Of a stretch of DNA of 64,000 nt, positions 54,804-63,803 are shown piece by piece. Position numbers and translations under genes: made by a program. This DNA is from Coxiellaceae bacterium (GTDB taxonomy: Bacteria > Pseudomonadota > Gammaproteobacteria > Coxiellales > Coxiellaceae). The stretch covers positions 62,001 through 126,000 of the forward strand of contig JARGPC010000006.1 of assembly GCA_029212885.1 (NCBI GenBank), written 5' to 3'. The number at the start of each line of letters is the position of its first letter. Position 1 is the first letter of the stretch. The notes below the pieces were generated by a model, which worked only from the letters and a program-made list of their open reading frames with translations, had not been told where the DNA came from and ran no database searches.

Positions 54804-54844
54804 GTTTTTGCCTTTTCTTAAGTCGATCACAGCCCCAATAATAT

Positions 54845-54897
54845 CTGGATCCCGGATCAAGTCCGGGATGACAGCGCTTAATCCGGGATGACAGAGG
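54845..54897. repeat. CCCGGAT palindromic repeat, copy R6 (between trpR and the POT gene)
   Basis: CTGGATCCCGGATCAAGTCC then GGGATGACA, then a half unit TTAATCCGGGATGACAGAGG. The first 29 nt equal R1. On the coding strand its first GTCATCCCGG starts about 9 nt after the trpR stop. Confidence 0.85.
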
Positions 54898-54900
54898 CAA

Positions 54901-55194
54901 TCATTCAACCAACTTCTTAACCAGCAACTTGCGTAATCCAGCATCAATATTTTTCAAGCTGTTTGAGCCGCGAGTAATTTTAGCAATACTCACACCAGTT
55001 TCTTTAGAAATCTGCCGCTGCGGCTTTTCCTGTTTAAGCAATTCTTCCGTGATAATTATGCGCGAAGCAATCATCTCGCGCTCTTCAGAAGTAAAAATGA
55101 AATCAAAAAAATCATCTAACACTTCGGATTTATTCACACTACGGCATAAGTCTAAAAACTGCTGCCACGCTTGCTGGTTATGCCGTGTCGTCAT
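54901..55194 (-). CDS. trpR: Trp operon repressor
   Basis: 97 residues. Strong match to TrpR: WQQFLDLC, then FTSEEREMIASRIIITEELL (EReA-xxR-xxIxeELL) and the helix-turn-helix QISKETGVSIAKITRGSNSL, the TrpR recognition segment. A tryptophan-dependent repressor of trp biosynthesis genes; none are in the window. AGGAGG lies 4 nt before the ATG, 14 nt after the hemH stop, so hemH-trpR is probably one transcript. Confidence 0.93.
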   Translation of the reverse strand: MTTRHNQQAWQQFLDLCRSVNKSEVLDDFFDFIFTSEEREMIASRIIITEELLKQEKPQRQISKETGVSIAKITRGSNSLKNIDAGLRKLLVKKLVE

Positions 55195-55208
55195 GACACC
55201 TCCTGCAC

Positions 55209-56273
55209 TTATGTAACATTACATGAATCTTTGATTTCTGTCAACGCTTTCGCCCTAACCCAATCAGCCAAAACCGATACCCATTGTGGATTATCATTTA
55301 AACAAGGTATTACCACCATATCTTCACCACCCGCCTCTATCCAAGCCTCTTTAGCTCGAATAGCAATCTCCTCCAGCGTCTCCAAGCAATCAACTACAAA
55401 TGAAGGCATAGTCACCGCTAATTTTTTTACCCCCTGCTTAGCAAGCTGCTGAAGCACCTCCGTTGTCACTGGCTCAATCCATTTATTTTTACCAAAACGT
55501 GATTGAAATGTCGTCGTGTATTGATCACCCGTCAACCCCAACTGAGCCGCCAATAACCGACTGGTCTCATAACAATGCGCGCGATAACAATGACTATTAT
55601 GATTCGACACTGACGGGCAAGGCTGATGCTGCATACAAACATCATACGGCAGCCGCTGCTCTTTTTTAATATGACTGACCGGCAACCCATGGTAGCTCAT
55701 CAACAAATGATCCGGCTTAAAGGAATCCATCGTTGAACGACACACCGCCGCTTGCGCCGCAATAAAACCAGGCTCATCATAAAAGGACATCACCACCTCA
55801 ACCGACGGCACATTGCTATGCTCACTCAATAAACGATACAACTCCGCCACAGTAGAGCCTGTAGTAGAAGTCGCATATTGCGGATAAAACGGTATAACAA
55901 CTAATTGCTTTAAGTCCTGCTGCAATAACTCGGATATAGCTCCCTGCATAGAAGGTTGACCATAACGCATAGCCAAGCGCACCTCATAATCATCACCTAA
56001 CTGCTGCGCCAACTTATCAGTAGCACTCTGACTGTAAACCACCAGCGGTGAGCCTTGCTCTAACCATATCTCCTTATATTGCGATACCAAACGCTGCGGA
56101 CGAAACGGCAGCACAAGGCCATACACAATTAACGCCCGAGCTAACCACGGCAAGTCTATAACACACTTGTCCATTAGGAATTCACGCAAGAAAGCTCGAA
56201 TAGCTGAGACACTTAAGTTACTGGGCGAACCCAAGTTAATAATCAATACGCCAGTTTTTTTGTTCAAATTCAT
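55209..56273 (-). CDS. hemH: Ferrochelatase
   Basis: Last step of heme synthesis, inserts Fe2+ into protoporphyrin. 354 residues from the ATG at 56273 (an in-frame ATG at 56288 is possible; neither has a good Shine-Dalgarno). GVLIINLGSPSNLS at the N-terminus, catalytic His in LLMSYHGLPVSH, FQSRFGKNKWIEPVT, and the Glu segment CLETLEEIAIRAKEAWIEAGGE. Supplies heme for the bo3 oxidase. Divergent from corC. Confidence 0.96.
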   Translation of the reverse strand: MNLNKKTGVLIINLGSPSNLSVSAIRAFLREFLMDKCVIDLPWLARALIVYGLVLPFRPQRLVSQYKEIWLEQGSPLVVYSQSATDKLAQQLGDDYEVRLAMRYGQPSMQGAISELLQQDLKQLVVIPFYPQYATSTTGSTVAELYRLLSEHSNVPSVEVVMSFYDEPGFIAAQAAVCRSTMDSFKPDHLLMSYHGLPVSHIKKEQRLPYDVCMQHQPCPSVSNHNSHCYRAHCYETSRLLAAQLGLTGDQYTTTFQSRFGKNKWIEPVTTEVLQQLAKQGVKKLAVTMPSFVVDCLETLEEIAIRAKEAWIEAGGEDMVVIPCLNDNPQWVSVLADWVRAKALTEIKDSCNVT

Positions 56274-56330
56274 TCCAACACAATACATATTTTAAAGAGC
56301 AGTCATTCTAGCATATGAGACTTTGTGGTG

Positions 56331-56342
56331 TATAATGAAACC
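56331..56342 (+). promoter_or_regulatory. -10 box placing the corC transcript start at its ATG
   Basis: A perfect TATAAT (56331-56336) lies 6 nt before the corC ATG; with normal spacing, position +1 would be the A of ATG. The -35 region is weak. No Shine-Dalgarno is present, in line with a leaderless mRNA. Confidence 0.4.
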
Positions 56343-57179
56343 ATGACAACAGAAGATCCTCAAAAATCCTGGGTAGACCGTCTAAGTGAAGCGCTTTTGC
56401 GCGAACCGCAAACGCCTGCACAACTACTCACCTTACTGCATGATGCCAAAGACCGTGAGCTCATTGACCCAAGCGCCCTGGATATGATTGAATCCATCCT
56501 GCGATTTTCTGAATTACACGCACGCGATGTTATGATTCCACGCGGCCAAATGGTCGTGCTTGAACACGACGCTCCACGCGAACAGATCTTATCTACCGTC
56601 ATTCAAACGGCTCACTCACGCTTTCCCGTCATTAATGAATCACGTGATGAAATCATAGGCATCCTATTAGCCAAAGAATTATTACCCAACGAACTCAAGA
56701 AAGACCAAGAAGAAAAACCACTCGAAGCCATGTTGCGCCCCGCCACCTTTGTACCTGAGAGCAAAAGGCTTGATGCCTTACTCAAAGATTTCCGTCAAAA
56801 GCGTAACCACATGGCAATCGTTATTGATGAGTATGGCGGTGTATCGGGACTGGTAACCATTGAAGATGTGCTGGAAGAAATTGTTGGCGATATCGTCGAC
56901 GAAACCGACGCCACCAATGATGAGCCAAACATCAAGCAAGTAAACGATAACACTTACCTGATTAATGCGCTAACCCCTATCGAAGATTTTAATAGCTACT
57001 TTCATGTCAACCTAAGTGATGAAGATTACGATACCATCGGCGGATTAGTGATCCAACAGTTCGGCTACTTACCACTGAGCGGAGAGCAAATCATTATTGA
57101 CGACTTTGATATTAGCGTCGTTAGCGCCGACAGTCGTAGACTTAATCAACTGCGTGTGATATATACCATTCAGTCCTGA
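56343..57179 (+). CDS. corC: CorC/HlyC-type CBS-domain protein (magnesium/cobalt efflux)
   Basis: 278 residues from the ATG at 56343. Two CBS domains (about 60-115, with ARDVMIPRGQM, and 125-180, with MAIVIDEYGGVSGLVTIEDVLEEIVGDI) and a C-terminal CorC_HlyC transporter-associated domain (about 195-275, DTIGGLVIQQFGYLP). In E. coli CorC (YbeX) lies upstream of lnt and has been linked to Mg/Co efflux and, more recently, to ribosome metabolism. Here too lnt follows directly (18 nt). Confidence 0.94.
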   Translation: MTTEDPQKSWVDRLSEALLREPQTPAQLLTLLHDAKDRELIDPSALDMIESILRFSELHARDVMIPRGQMVVLEHDAPREQILSTVIQTAHSRFPVINESRDEIIGILLAKELLPNELKKDQEEKPLEAMLRPATFVPESKRLDALLKDFRQKRNHMAIVIDEYGGVSGLVTIEDVLEEIVGDIVDETDATNDEPNIKQVNDNTYLINALTPIEDFNSYFHVNLSDEDYDTIGGLVIQQFGYLPLSGEQIIIDDFDISVVSADSRRLNQLRVIYTIQS

Positions 57180-57197
57180 ATAAACGCAGAATACCCT

Positions 57198-58823
57198 ATG
57201 GCGGAAAAATACAGCTTTTACGCGGTCAGTGTTGAGAAAAATCACATTTATCATGCGATCAAGCTCATTGCATCGCCATTTCTTGGTGCAATCACCGTAT
57301 TTGCTTATGCCCCCTTTAACTTATGGCCCTTAGCAATACTGTGCCTTGTCTTACAATTATTCTTTTTTGTTACCAGCACATACAAGCATGCTTTTTGGCA
57401 AGGCTGGCTCTATGGTATAGGCTACTTTGCGCTGGGCGCCTCATGGGTCTTTATCAGTCTGCATCGTTTTGGTGGCGCGAGTGTTTTCCTCAGTGTCGTA
57501 TTGACGGCGTTATTAATTCTAGGCATGGGACTATATTATGGCCTTGCCGCCTACATAATGCGGCGTTGGTTACACCGCAACTTCACCATTAATTGTTTAT
57601 GCGCATTCCCTACCATGTGGGTATTAGCTGAGTGGACACGCGGCCATTGGTTTACCGGCTTCCCATGGCTAATGCTCGGTTATACACAAACCACAGGACC
57701 ATTGTCCGGCTACGCTGCTATTTTAGGTGTTTATGGAATCACTTTATTACTGTGCTTAACCGCTGGCGCGATCACGTGCTTCCTGTTCCGCTTACCAGAA
57801 CGCTCATACATTTGGGCAATAGTGATATTAGCCGCTATCTGGCTGGGCGCAATCATACTCGAAGACATTTACTGGACTCATCCCGAAGGTAGCCCATTAC
57901 AAGTCAGCATTGTGCAAGGTAATATTCCACAAAAAGACAAATGGAACCCTGAGCTCGCTGGCGATATCATCGACACCTATATCCGCATGACCAAGCCTCA
58001 CCTGAATAGCCAGCTCATTGTTTGGCCAGAAGCAGCTGTTACCGCGCTGCCCCAGCAGGCTGAACCGCTTTTAATGCCATTACGAGAGCAGGCGATAGCG
58101 CATAACAGCTCAATTTTATATGGCATTCCATTATATGATGCGCACTTGGGGCGATATTATAATGGCGCCCTTCTCATGGGCCGCAATGGCGGAACCTACC
58201 AAAAAAGACACCTAGTACCTTTCGGTGAGTTCTTTCCCATGAAAAATGCATTTTCATGGATTTACGACGAGATGGCGATTCCATTATCCGACCTAAGTGA
58301 AGGCCCAAAACAGCAGCGGTTATTGCAAACTGATGGCATATTTATTGCCCCCTATATATGTTACGAAATAGCATTCCCCAGTGAAGTAGCTAATCGACTT
58401 GATAATGCCAATATCATAACTGTTCTAACAGATGACAGCTGGTTTGGTGACTCTTTAGCCTCACCACAGCATATTCAGATGGCCCAAATGCGCGCCGAAG
58501 AAACCGGAAGATACGTGATTTTTGCGTCAAATACCGGACCTTCGGTGCTAATCGACGCACAAGGCACCATTACAGCCGAGGCGCCACAGAATCAACAAGC
58601 CGTACTAACCGGTGAGGTCACACCCATGACCGGAACCACCCCATACCTAATTAGCACCAACCACCTAATGGGCGTAATTATCAGCATATTACTACTGATC
58701 AACCTATTAACAGAAATACCCAAATCAAACCTAGCCAAGTATCAACGTGTTGAGTTCACTCTGCACCCTATGTGGCTGGCTAATAAACTGAAAAAGCTGA
58801 GAAAATTTCTTTTCAAATTTTAA
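57198..58823 (+). CDS. lnt: Apolipoprotein N-acyltransferase
   Basis: Inner-membrane enzyme that adds the third acyl chain to lipoproteins. 541 residues with about six N-terminal membrane helices and a nitrilase-like periplasmic domain with the triad Glu278 (IVWPEAAV), Lys336 (YQKRHLVPFGEFFP) and Cys388 (APYICYEIAFP), close to E. coli E267/K335/C387. A basic C-terminal tail (KLKKLRKFLFKF) follows the last helix. Substrates encoded nearby include CyoA and LptE. Downstream, three orphan genes separate it from leuS. Confidence 0.96.
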   Translation: MAEKYSFYAVSVEKNHIYHAIKLIASPFLGAITVFAYAPFNLWPLAILCLVLQLFFFVTSTYKHAFWQGWLYGIGYFALGASWVFISLHRFGGASVFLSVVLTALLILGMGLYYGLAAYIMRRWLHRNFTINCLCAFPTMWVLAEWTRGHWFTGFPWLMLGYTQTTGPLSGYAAILGVYGITLLLCLTAGAITCFLFRLPERSYIWAIVILAAIWLGAIILEDIYWTHPEGSPLQVSIVQGNIPQKDKWNPELAGDIIDTYIRMTKPHLNSQLIVWPEAAVTALPQQAEPLLMPLREQAIAHNSSILYGIPLYDAHLGRYYNGALLMGRNGGTYQKRHLVPFGEFFPMKNAFSWIYDEMAIPLSDLSEGPKQQRLLQTDGIFIAPYICYEIAFPSEVANRLDNANIITVLTDDSWFGDSLASPQHIQMAQMRAEETGRYVIFASNTGPSVLIDAQGTITAEAPQNQQAVLTGEVTPMTGTTPYLISTNHLMGVIISILLLINLLTEIPKSNLAKYQRVEFTLHPMWLANKLKKLRKFLFKF

Positions 58824-58912
58824 TACTGCCTTAATCCAGATAGTCTATTATTAAGCAGGTATGAAGGAAAACAGTTTGATGAGTAAACTAAGAATATTTT
58901 CCGGGGAATAAG

Positions 58913-59425
58913 ATGAGAAAAGCAGTCGTTTCAAACCAAGGTAAAGTCGATAAGATTCGACACGCACTGGACAAGGCGATCAAGCTCAACGATCCAATTG
59001 AATTACAAGTCGCATTAGATATCAGCGTTAAAACACGCGACAACTCCTTTAGCGTTGCCAACCAATTGAGTGAAGCACAAAAACCTGACAGCGAATATGA
59101 CTTTTTCACATCCGATGCATTCTATCTCGTTAGCGACGCCTTAACTCAAGCCGCTGAATTAGGTGCTGACAAGTGCATTAGCTACCTACTGATCGTTACC
59201 CCACACGAATTTAAGATGTTACAACGCTCGATGCGCGCCGCGATCGAATTCAACCGTGTCTCATCTTTAAAATTATTGCTTGATTATATTGGCAAACTCG
59301 ATGATGTCACGTATATTAAGCACATGACTAAGGTTTTTATGGATAAAGGCTCTCCTGCACCGCTACCGGTTTTAGCTGCAGTTAAATCAAAAGGGAAATT
59401 GTATACAAATGACAAAGAAAGCTAG
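58913..59425 (+). CDS. Helical protein of unknown function
   Basis: 170 residues, all-helical by pattern, with weakly ankyrin-like stretches (AAELGADKCISYLLIVTPHE, AAIEFNRVSSLKLLLDYIG, about 80-130). No signal peptide or membrane helix. GGGGA lies about 6 nt before the ATG. The next small gene follows 14 nt downstream, so they probably form a two-gene operon inserted between lnt and leuS. No family is recognised. Confidence 0.7.
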   Translation: MRKAVVSNQGKVDKIRHALDKAIKLNDPIELQVALDISVKTRDNSFSVANQLSEAQKPDSEYDFFTSDAFYLVSDALTQAAELGADKCISYLLIVTPHEFKMLQRSMRAAIEFNRVSSLKLLLDYIGKLDDVTYIKHMTKVFMDKGSPAPLPVLAAVKSKGKLYTNDKES

Positions 59426-59439
59426 AGAGGCATAAGACA

Positions 59440-59721
59440 ATGGCAGACCCAAGACCAAGCAAAGCAGGCATGTTCGGCCGACCAAGCCAGGCAACCACCA
59501 AACAACAAGCACATCCACTAGCTGCTATTCTTTCAAGCGCCGTGGAGTTTGCCGCCAAAAACCCAACCGCCCTTCCAGGTATGAACGCGGCATTTAATAA
59601 AATGGCCCAACAATACCCTGAATTAATGGCCGACTTTCAACAAACATTTAAACAAGAAGCACAGGCTACAAGCCCAGCACAAAACCAAACACCTCGCATG
59701 GGAAGAGGCAGCAACAGCTAA
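59440..59721 (+). CDS. Small protein of unknown function
   Basis: 93 residues with polar, Gln/Ala/Pro-rich disordered ends (PRPSKAGMFGRPSQATTKQQ; QTPRMGRGSNS) around one helical stretch (HPLAAILSSAVEFAAKNPTA, MNAAFNKMAQQYPELMADFQ). GAGAGG lies 9 nt before the ATG. A strong terminator follows. No family is recognised. Confidence 0.65.
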   Translation: MADPRPSKAGMFGRPSQATTKQQAHPLAAILSSAVEFAAKNPTALPGMNAAFNKMAQQYPELMADFQQTFKQEAQATSPAQNQTPRMGRGSNS

Positions 59722-59741
59722 ATCAACCCTAAGAATTAAAT

Positions 59742-59774
59742 AAAAAAAAAGCCGGCATTGCCGGCTTTTTTTAT
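59742..59774. terminator. Bidirectional intrinsic terminator
   Basis: AAAAAAA-GCCGGC-ATT-GCCGGC-TTTTTTT: perfect GC stem with A/T tracts on both sides, between two convergent genes (59440-59721 and 59787-61052), serving both. Confidence 0.95.
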
Positions 59775-59786
59775 ATTGAAAGCTAA

Positions 59787-61052
59787 TTACGACTTGCGAC
59801 CACCGGTTAAATTATTTCGCTTAGCTGCATTAAACACCTTATCAACAGCCGGCAAAGCATTGGCATTTTTCACTGGATGATTATCCGCCGCCTTTAAATG
59901 CTTCGATACGTTAGGCATTTCACCTTTCATATAAAAGTTACGCGCCGCATTCGGAATCACCACACCTTGACGCGTTGTGCTAGCAGGACGAGACATAATA
60001 CCGCCTCCGCCGCCCAGCTGCTTAGTGCCCGGATAATCCGAGAAGAACTGGCGATTTCTAAAGTCATCACCACTGAGCATGGTCAAACCAAATAAGTTAC
60101 CAAATTGCTGGAATACCACATTAAAGTTGACGGGCACTGCGTAGACCTTAGTAACAAACTCGCGAACCAAGCCTGGATATTCAATAAACAAACCATTATT
60201 AACGATATGCAATAAAGCGTCTGCTGTATTGATCTTAAAGTTTTGCTCTTCGATATTACGCTTAATCCATAGGTATAACGACTCACCATGAATTGTATCC
60301 GGCGTTTCAATCTGCTCAACCTCAACATCGGGCAAAGCATCGATCAAGAATTCATTGTCTTCACGTAATATATAAGCCAATGCTGAGCCCACCCGCCCCT
60401 GCAGGTGATCCTCTGTCTCCATCGCGTTTAGCCATTCATGAAATAGCTCGGTATCATTAGCAATCCATTCAAAGCCCTCTTTTGGCATCAATAGACGGAT
60501 AATCATACCCATCAAAATAGTGTGGTTAGTGGTTAACAAAGGCCCCATGGGAAACAGCTTGTAATATTGCGCACCCTGAGTGAGCATATCACTGTCGAAT
60601 GCATTCCACTCTTTAACGTAATGCCCTTTATCATCAGTGATCACCACACGGAAGCGTTCAACAATATGTGAGACACGACGCAGCAAACCACCCGAAAAGA
60701 CCGCGTAACGCAATAAGGCATCAGCCGAGTCGCCCTTTTCCGCCACCAACGCCTTTAGGTTGTAATAGGCACTAAACAAACTTTCATTCAATAGGCCACT
60801 TAAGCCGCCACGCATAGTGGCCGGCAGAACCTGTACATAAGCGGCAAAATCGCGAATTAGTTTATCGTATACCAGGCGAAAATGATCACCCTCAAGCAAA
60901 CTCAACTCTTTAACCTGCGTTAAAATCTTCTGGTGATGACGACTACCCAGCAAATGATCGATATCAACCACTTTAATACTATGGCCCAGCTTAGACTGCT
61001 GCACTTGCCGAGTGGTTGATTTTGATTTGTCTTTTCTATTAAAAATTGCCAT
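59787..61052 (-). CDS. TraI_2/MobH-like protein with a degenerate HD site
   Basis: 421 residues. Residues about 35-200 resemble the TraI_2 domain of MobH-type conjugative relaxases: AAYVQVLPATMRGGLSGLLN (family LPAS...GGLLRHSLE), ALLRYAVFSGGLLRRVSHIV (family A-x-AGLLHDIGK), DDKGHYVKEWNAFDS and QYYKLFP (family D-x-G-x-W-P...Y). The metal-binding His and His-Asp of the family are replaced (Asn and Arg-Arg), so catalysis is unlikely. The C-terminus has a Gly-rich linker (QLGGGGGIMSRP) and a basic tail. No other conjugation gene is nearby. Family placement is from pattern memory and needs a profile search. Confidence 0.6.
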   Translation of the reverse strand: MAIFNRKDKSKSTTRQVQQSKLGHSIKVVDIDHLLGSRHHQKILTQVKELSLLEGDHFRLVYDKLIRDFAAYVQVLPATMRGGLSGLLNESLFSAYYNLKALVAEKGDSADALLRYAVFSGGLLRRVSHIVERFRVVITDDKGHYVKEWNAFDSDMLTQGAQYYKLFPMGPLLTTNHTILMGMIIRLLMPKEGFEWIANDTELFHEWLNAMETEDHLQGRVGSALAYILREDNEFLIDALPDVEVEQIETPDTIHGESLYLWIKRNIEEQNFKINTADALLHIVNNGLFIEYPGLVREFVTKVYAVPVNFNVVFQQFGNLFGLTMLSGDDFRNRQFFSDYPGTKQLGGGGGIMSRPASTTRQGVVIPNAARNFYMKGEMPNVSKHLKAADNHPVKNANALPAVDKVFNAAKRNNLTGGRKS

Positions 61053-61176
61053 GCTCTACTGACCTAAACTGCGATTTGCGCTATTTTACCACACTTTGAG
61101 CCCTATTCCAGCACTGTATATGTGTATCCCTATACTGAATTATGGTTAATCATCAAGGCGCACAGCATGCCGCCTT

Positions 61177-61256
61177 ATCATCCCGCACTCGATGCGGGAT
61201 CCAGATATTACCCTGGATCACGGATAATCGACTCCGTCGATTTGCGGGATGACAAG
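61177..61256. repeat. CCCGGAT-type palindromic repeats, copy R7 (two units)
   Basis: Unit 1: ATCATCCCGCACTCGATGCG then GGATCCAG; unit 2: CTGGATCACGGATAATCGAC, then TCCGTCGATTTGCGGGATGA and CAAG. They are more diverged than the other copies. They lie in the 61053-61338 gap upstream of leuS; no gene is seen in the rest of it. Confidence 0.75.
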
Positions 61257-61338
61257 GCATTGCCAAGAGGTGTTATTTTACTGCTTTCTGGGGTATTCTT
61301 GTCGGCTTAGTCGAATTAAGAAAAACCAGGTGAACAGA

Positions 61339-63801
61339 ATGAAAGCAGATTATGCGCCGCAAGAAGTTGAGGCAGCAGCTCAGGATTATTGGCAGCAAAA
61401 CAATTGTTTTGAAAGCAGAGAAGACTTAAGCAAAGAGAAGTTTTACTGCTTATCCATGCTGCCCTACCCCAGCGGCGAACTGCACGTGGGTCACGTACGC
61501 AACTATACCATTGGCGATACCATTAGCCGCTATCACACCGCACTGGGTAAAAATGTATTTCAACCGATGGGCTGGGATGCTTTTGGCTTGCCAGCTGAAA
61601 ATGCCGCTATCGAACGCGACATGCCACCAGCTGAGTGGACACAAAAAAACATTAAGAAAATGAAAAAGCAGTTAGCGCCTTTAGGTTTTGCGTTTAACTG
61701 GGATCGCGAGTTAGCCACCTGTGATCCTGAATATTACCGCTGGGAACAATGGTTATTTTTAAAAATGTATCAACGCGGCTTAGTTTACAAAAAAGAAGCG
61801 ACAGTTAATTGGGATCCAGTTGATCAAACCGTATTGGCTAACGAACAAGTGGTTGACGGACGCGGCTGGCGCTCCGGAGCATTAGTTGAGCGCAAACGAA
61901 TTCCGCAATGGTTTTTTAAAACCACCGACTATGCCCAGGAATTGCTTGATGATTTAGATTTATTAACCGGCTGGCCTGAACAAGTGGTTACCATGCAGCG
62001 TAACTGGATTGGTCGCTCAGAAGGTATGCATATTAGCTTTGCCGTACTGAAGCAAAAAGAAGCCATTGATGTATTCACCACCCGTCAAGACACATTAATG
62101 GGCTGCACTTATTTATCGATTGCACTTGAGCACCCTGTCGCGCAATTAGCCGCTGAAGAAAATCCTGACATTGCCAAATTTATTAAGAAGATGGCAAAGA
62201 ACAAAATGGCTGAAGCCGATATCGCAACACTTGATAAGCAAGGCATTGATAGTGGCTTTAAGGCAATACATCCGATTACCAAAAAGCGTATTCCGATTTG
62301 GATTACTAATTTTGTGTTAGTAGATTACGGTACCGGCGCCGTTATGTCTGTGCCTGCGCACGATGAACGCGATCATGAATTTGCATTAAAATATGACTTA
62401 CCAATAGAGCCTGTCATTAAAGCCAAAGGTCGAAAGGCATGGGATTATGAAGCAGCTGCTTATACTGGGCGTGGGCCACTGATCAACTCCGGCGATTTTG
62501 ATGATATGCCATCAAAAACAGCATTCAAAGCCATTGCTGAAGCTCTGGAATCAAACAACAAAGGCTCACAACAAGTAAACTACCGCCTGCGTGACTGGGG
62601 CGTTTCGCGTCAACGCTATTGGGGCACGCCAATTCCAATTATTTACTGCAAACAATGCGGCGACGTACCTGTACCTGAAGCCGACCTGCCCGTAGTATTA
62701 CCGACGCACTTAATCCCTACCGGCCATGGTTCGCCCCTGGCGCAATCCTGTGAATTTTATAAAACCAAATGCCCGCAATGCGGCAAGGCTGCCAAGCGCG
62801 AAACCGATACCATGGATACCTTTGTTGAATCATCATGGTATTACGCACGATATTGCTGTGTCGATCAGCACAAGGTGATGCTAGATGATCGCGCAAAATA
62901 CTGGACGCCAGTCGATCAATATATCGGCGGCATTGAACATGCGATCTTGCACTTGTTGTATGCTCGCTTTATCCATAAGGTTTTACGTGACATTGGATTA
63001 TTAAATTCAAATGAACCATTTACACGCCTATTAACCCAAGGCATGGTGCTAAAAGATGGTGCCAAGATGTCAAAATCGAAAGGCAATACGGTTGCACCAC
63101 AACATTTAATAAAACAATTTGGTGCTGACACCACGCGCTTATTTAGCATGTTTGCCGCACCACCCGAGCAATCACTGGAATGGTCAGACAGCGGAGTTGA
63201 AGGTTGCTACCGTTTTTTACGCAAACTATGGACCTTTGCAAACCAACACCAAGAAAGCATTCGACTGGTGAATGAGCAGCGTTTAAAAGGCTTACCTGAT
63301 ATTACGAATGAAACCCTGGCCAAACACCGTCAGCAGATTCATACGATATTATCGCAAGCCAATCATGATTATGAGCGCATGCAATACAATACTGTTGTAT
63401 CAGCAGCAATGAAAATTTATAACGAACTCGCTAAAATTGATCGCGACATTGAACAAAGTGAACTAGTAATCACTGAAGGTTTAAATATTTTATTGCGCTT
63501 ATTGGGCCCAATGACTCCACATATTTGTCAACAGCTATGGAGCGAATTGGGTTACGGCGAAAATATCCTCGCAGACGGTTGGCCACGCCCTAGCACACAA
63601 GCGATGGCAGCGGATACGATTGAGATGATTGTGCAAGTGAACGGTAAATTACGCGCTAAGATTGATGTAAAAACCAACATGGAACAGCCCGCTATAGAAA
63701 AAGCTGCTACAACCCACCCAAATGTCAGCAAATTTCTTAACGATAAAACCGTACGTAAAATTATCGTTGTGCCCAATCGTTTAATTAATATTGTGGTATA
63801 A
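61339..63801 (+). CDS. leuS: Leucyl-tRNA synthetase
   Basis: Class I synthetase charging tRNA-Leu. 820 residues from the ATG at 61339 (AGGTGA upstream); the frame is open to 61249, but the family start MKADYAPQEVEAAAQDYW is at 61339. HIGH motif as HVGH (49-52), editing domain with TRQDTLMGCTYLSIALEHP and DERDHEF, a zinc-like Cys cluster (YCKQCGDVP, KCPQCGK), and KMSKS as GAKMSKSKGNTV. Followed by lptE with a 2-nt gap, as in E. coli. Confidence 0.97.
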   Translation: MKADYAPQEVEAAAQDYWQQNNCFESREDLSKEKFYCLSMLPYPSGELHVGHVRNYTIGDTISRYHTALGKNVFQPMGWDAFGLPAENAAIERDMPPAEWTQKNIKKMKKQLAPLGFAFNWDRELATCDPEYYRWEQWLFLKMYQRGLVYKKEATVNWDPVDQTVLANEQVVDGRGWRSGALVERKRIPQWFFKTTDYAQELLDDLDLLTGWPEQVVTMQRNWIGRSEGMHISFAVLKQKEAIDVFTTRQDTLMGCTYLSIALEHPVAQLAAEENPDIAKFIKKMAKNKMAEADIATLDKQGIDSGFKAIHPITKKRIPIWITNFVLVDYGTGAVMSVPAHDERDHEFALKYDLPIEPVIKAKGRKAWDYEAAAYTGRGPLINSGDFDDMPSKTAFKAIAEALESNNKGSQQVNYRLRDWGVSRQRYWGTPIPIIYCKQCGDVPVPEADLPVVLPTHLIPTGHGSPLAQSCEFYKTKCPQCGKAAKRETDTMDTFVESSWYYARYCCVDQHKVMLDDRAKYWTPVDQYIGGIEHAILHLLYARFIHKVLRDIGLLNSNEPFTRLLTQGMVLKDGAKMSKSKGNTVAPQHLIKQFGADTTRLFSMFAAPPEQSLEWSDSGVEGCYRFLRKLWTFANQHQESIRLVNEQRLKGLPDITNETLAKHRQQIHTILSQANHDYERMQYNTVVSAAMKIYNELAKIDRDIEQSELVITEGLNILLRLLGPMTPHICQQLWSELGYGENILADGWPRPSTQAMAADTIEMIVQVNGKLRAKIDVKTNMEQPAIEKAATTHPNVSKFLNDKTVRKIIVVPNRLINIVV

Positions 63802-63803
63802 CA

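Noticed and set aside
54804-54947. 48-residue N-terminal extension of the POT transporter
   Set aside because: It would translate repeat R6 and overlap the trpR 3' end; the GTG at 54803 has a Shine-Dalgarno and gives the family's normal start.
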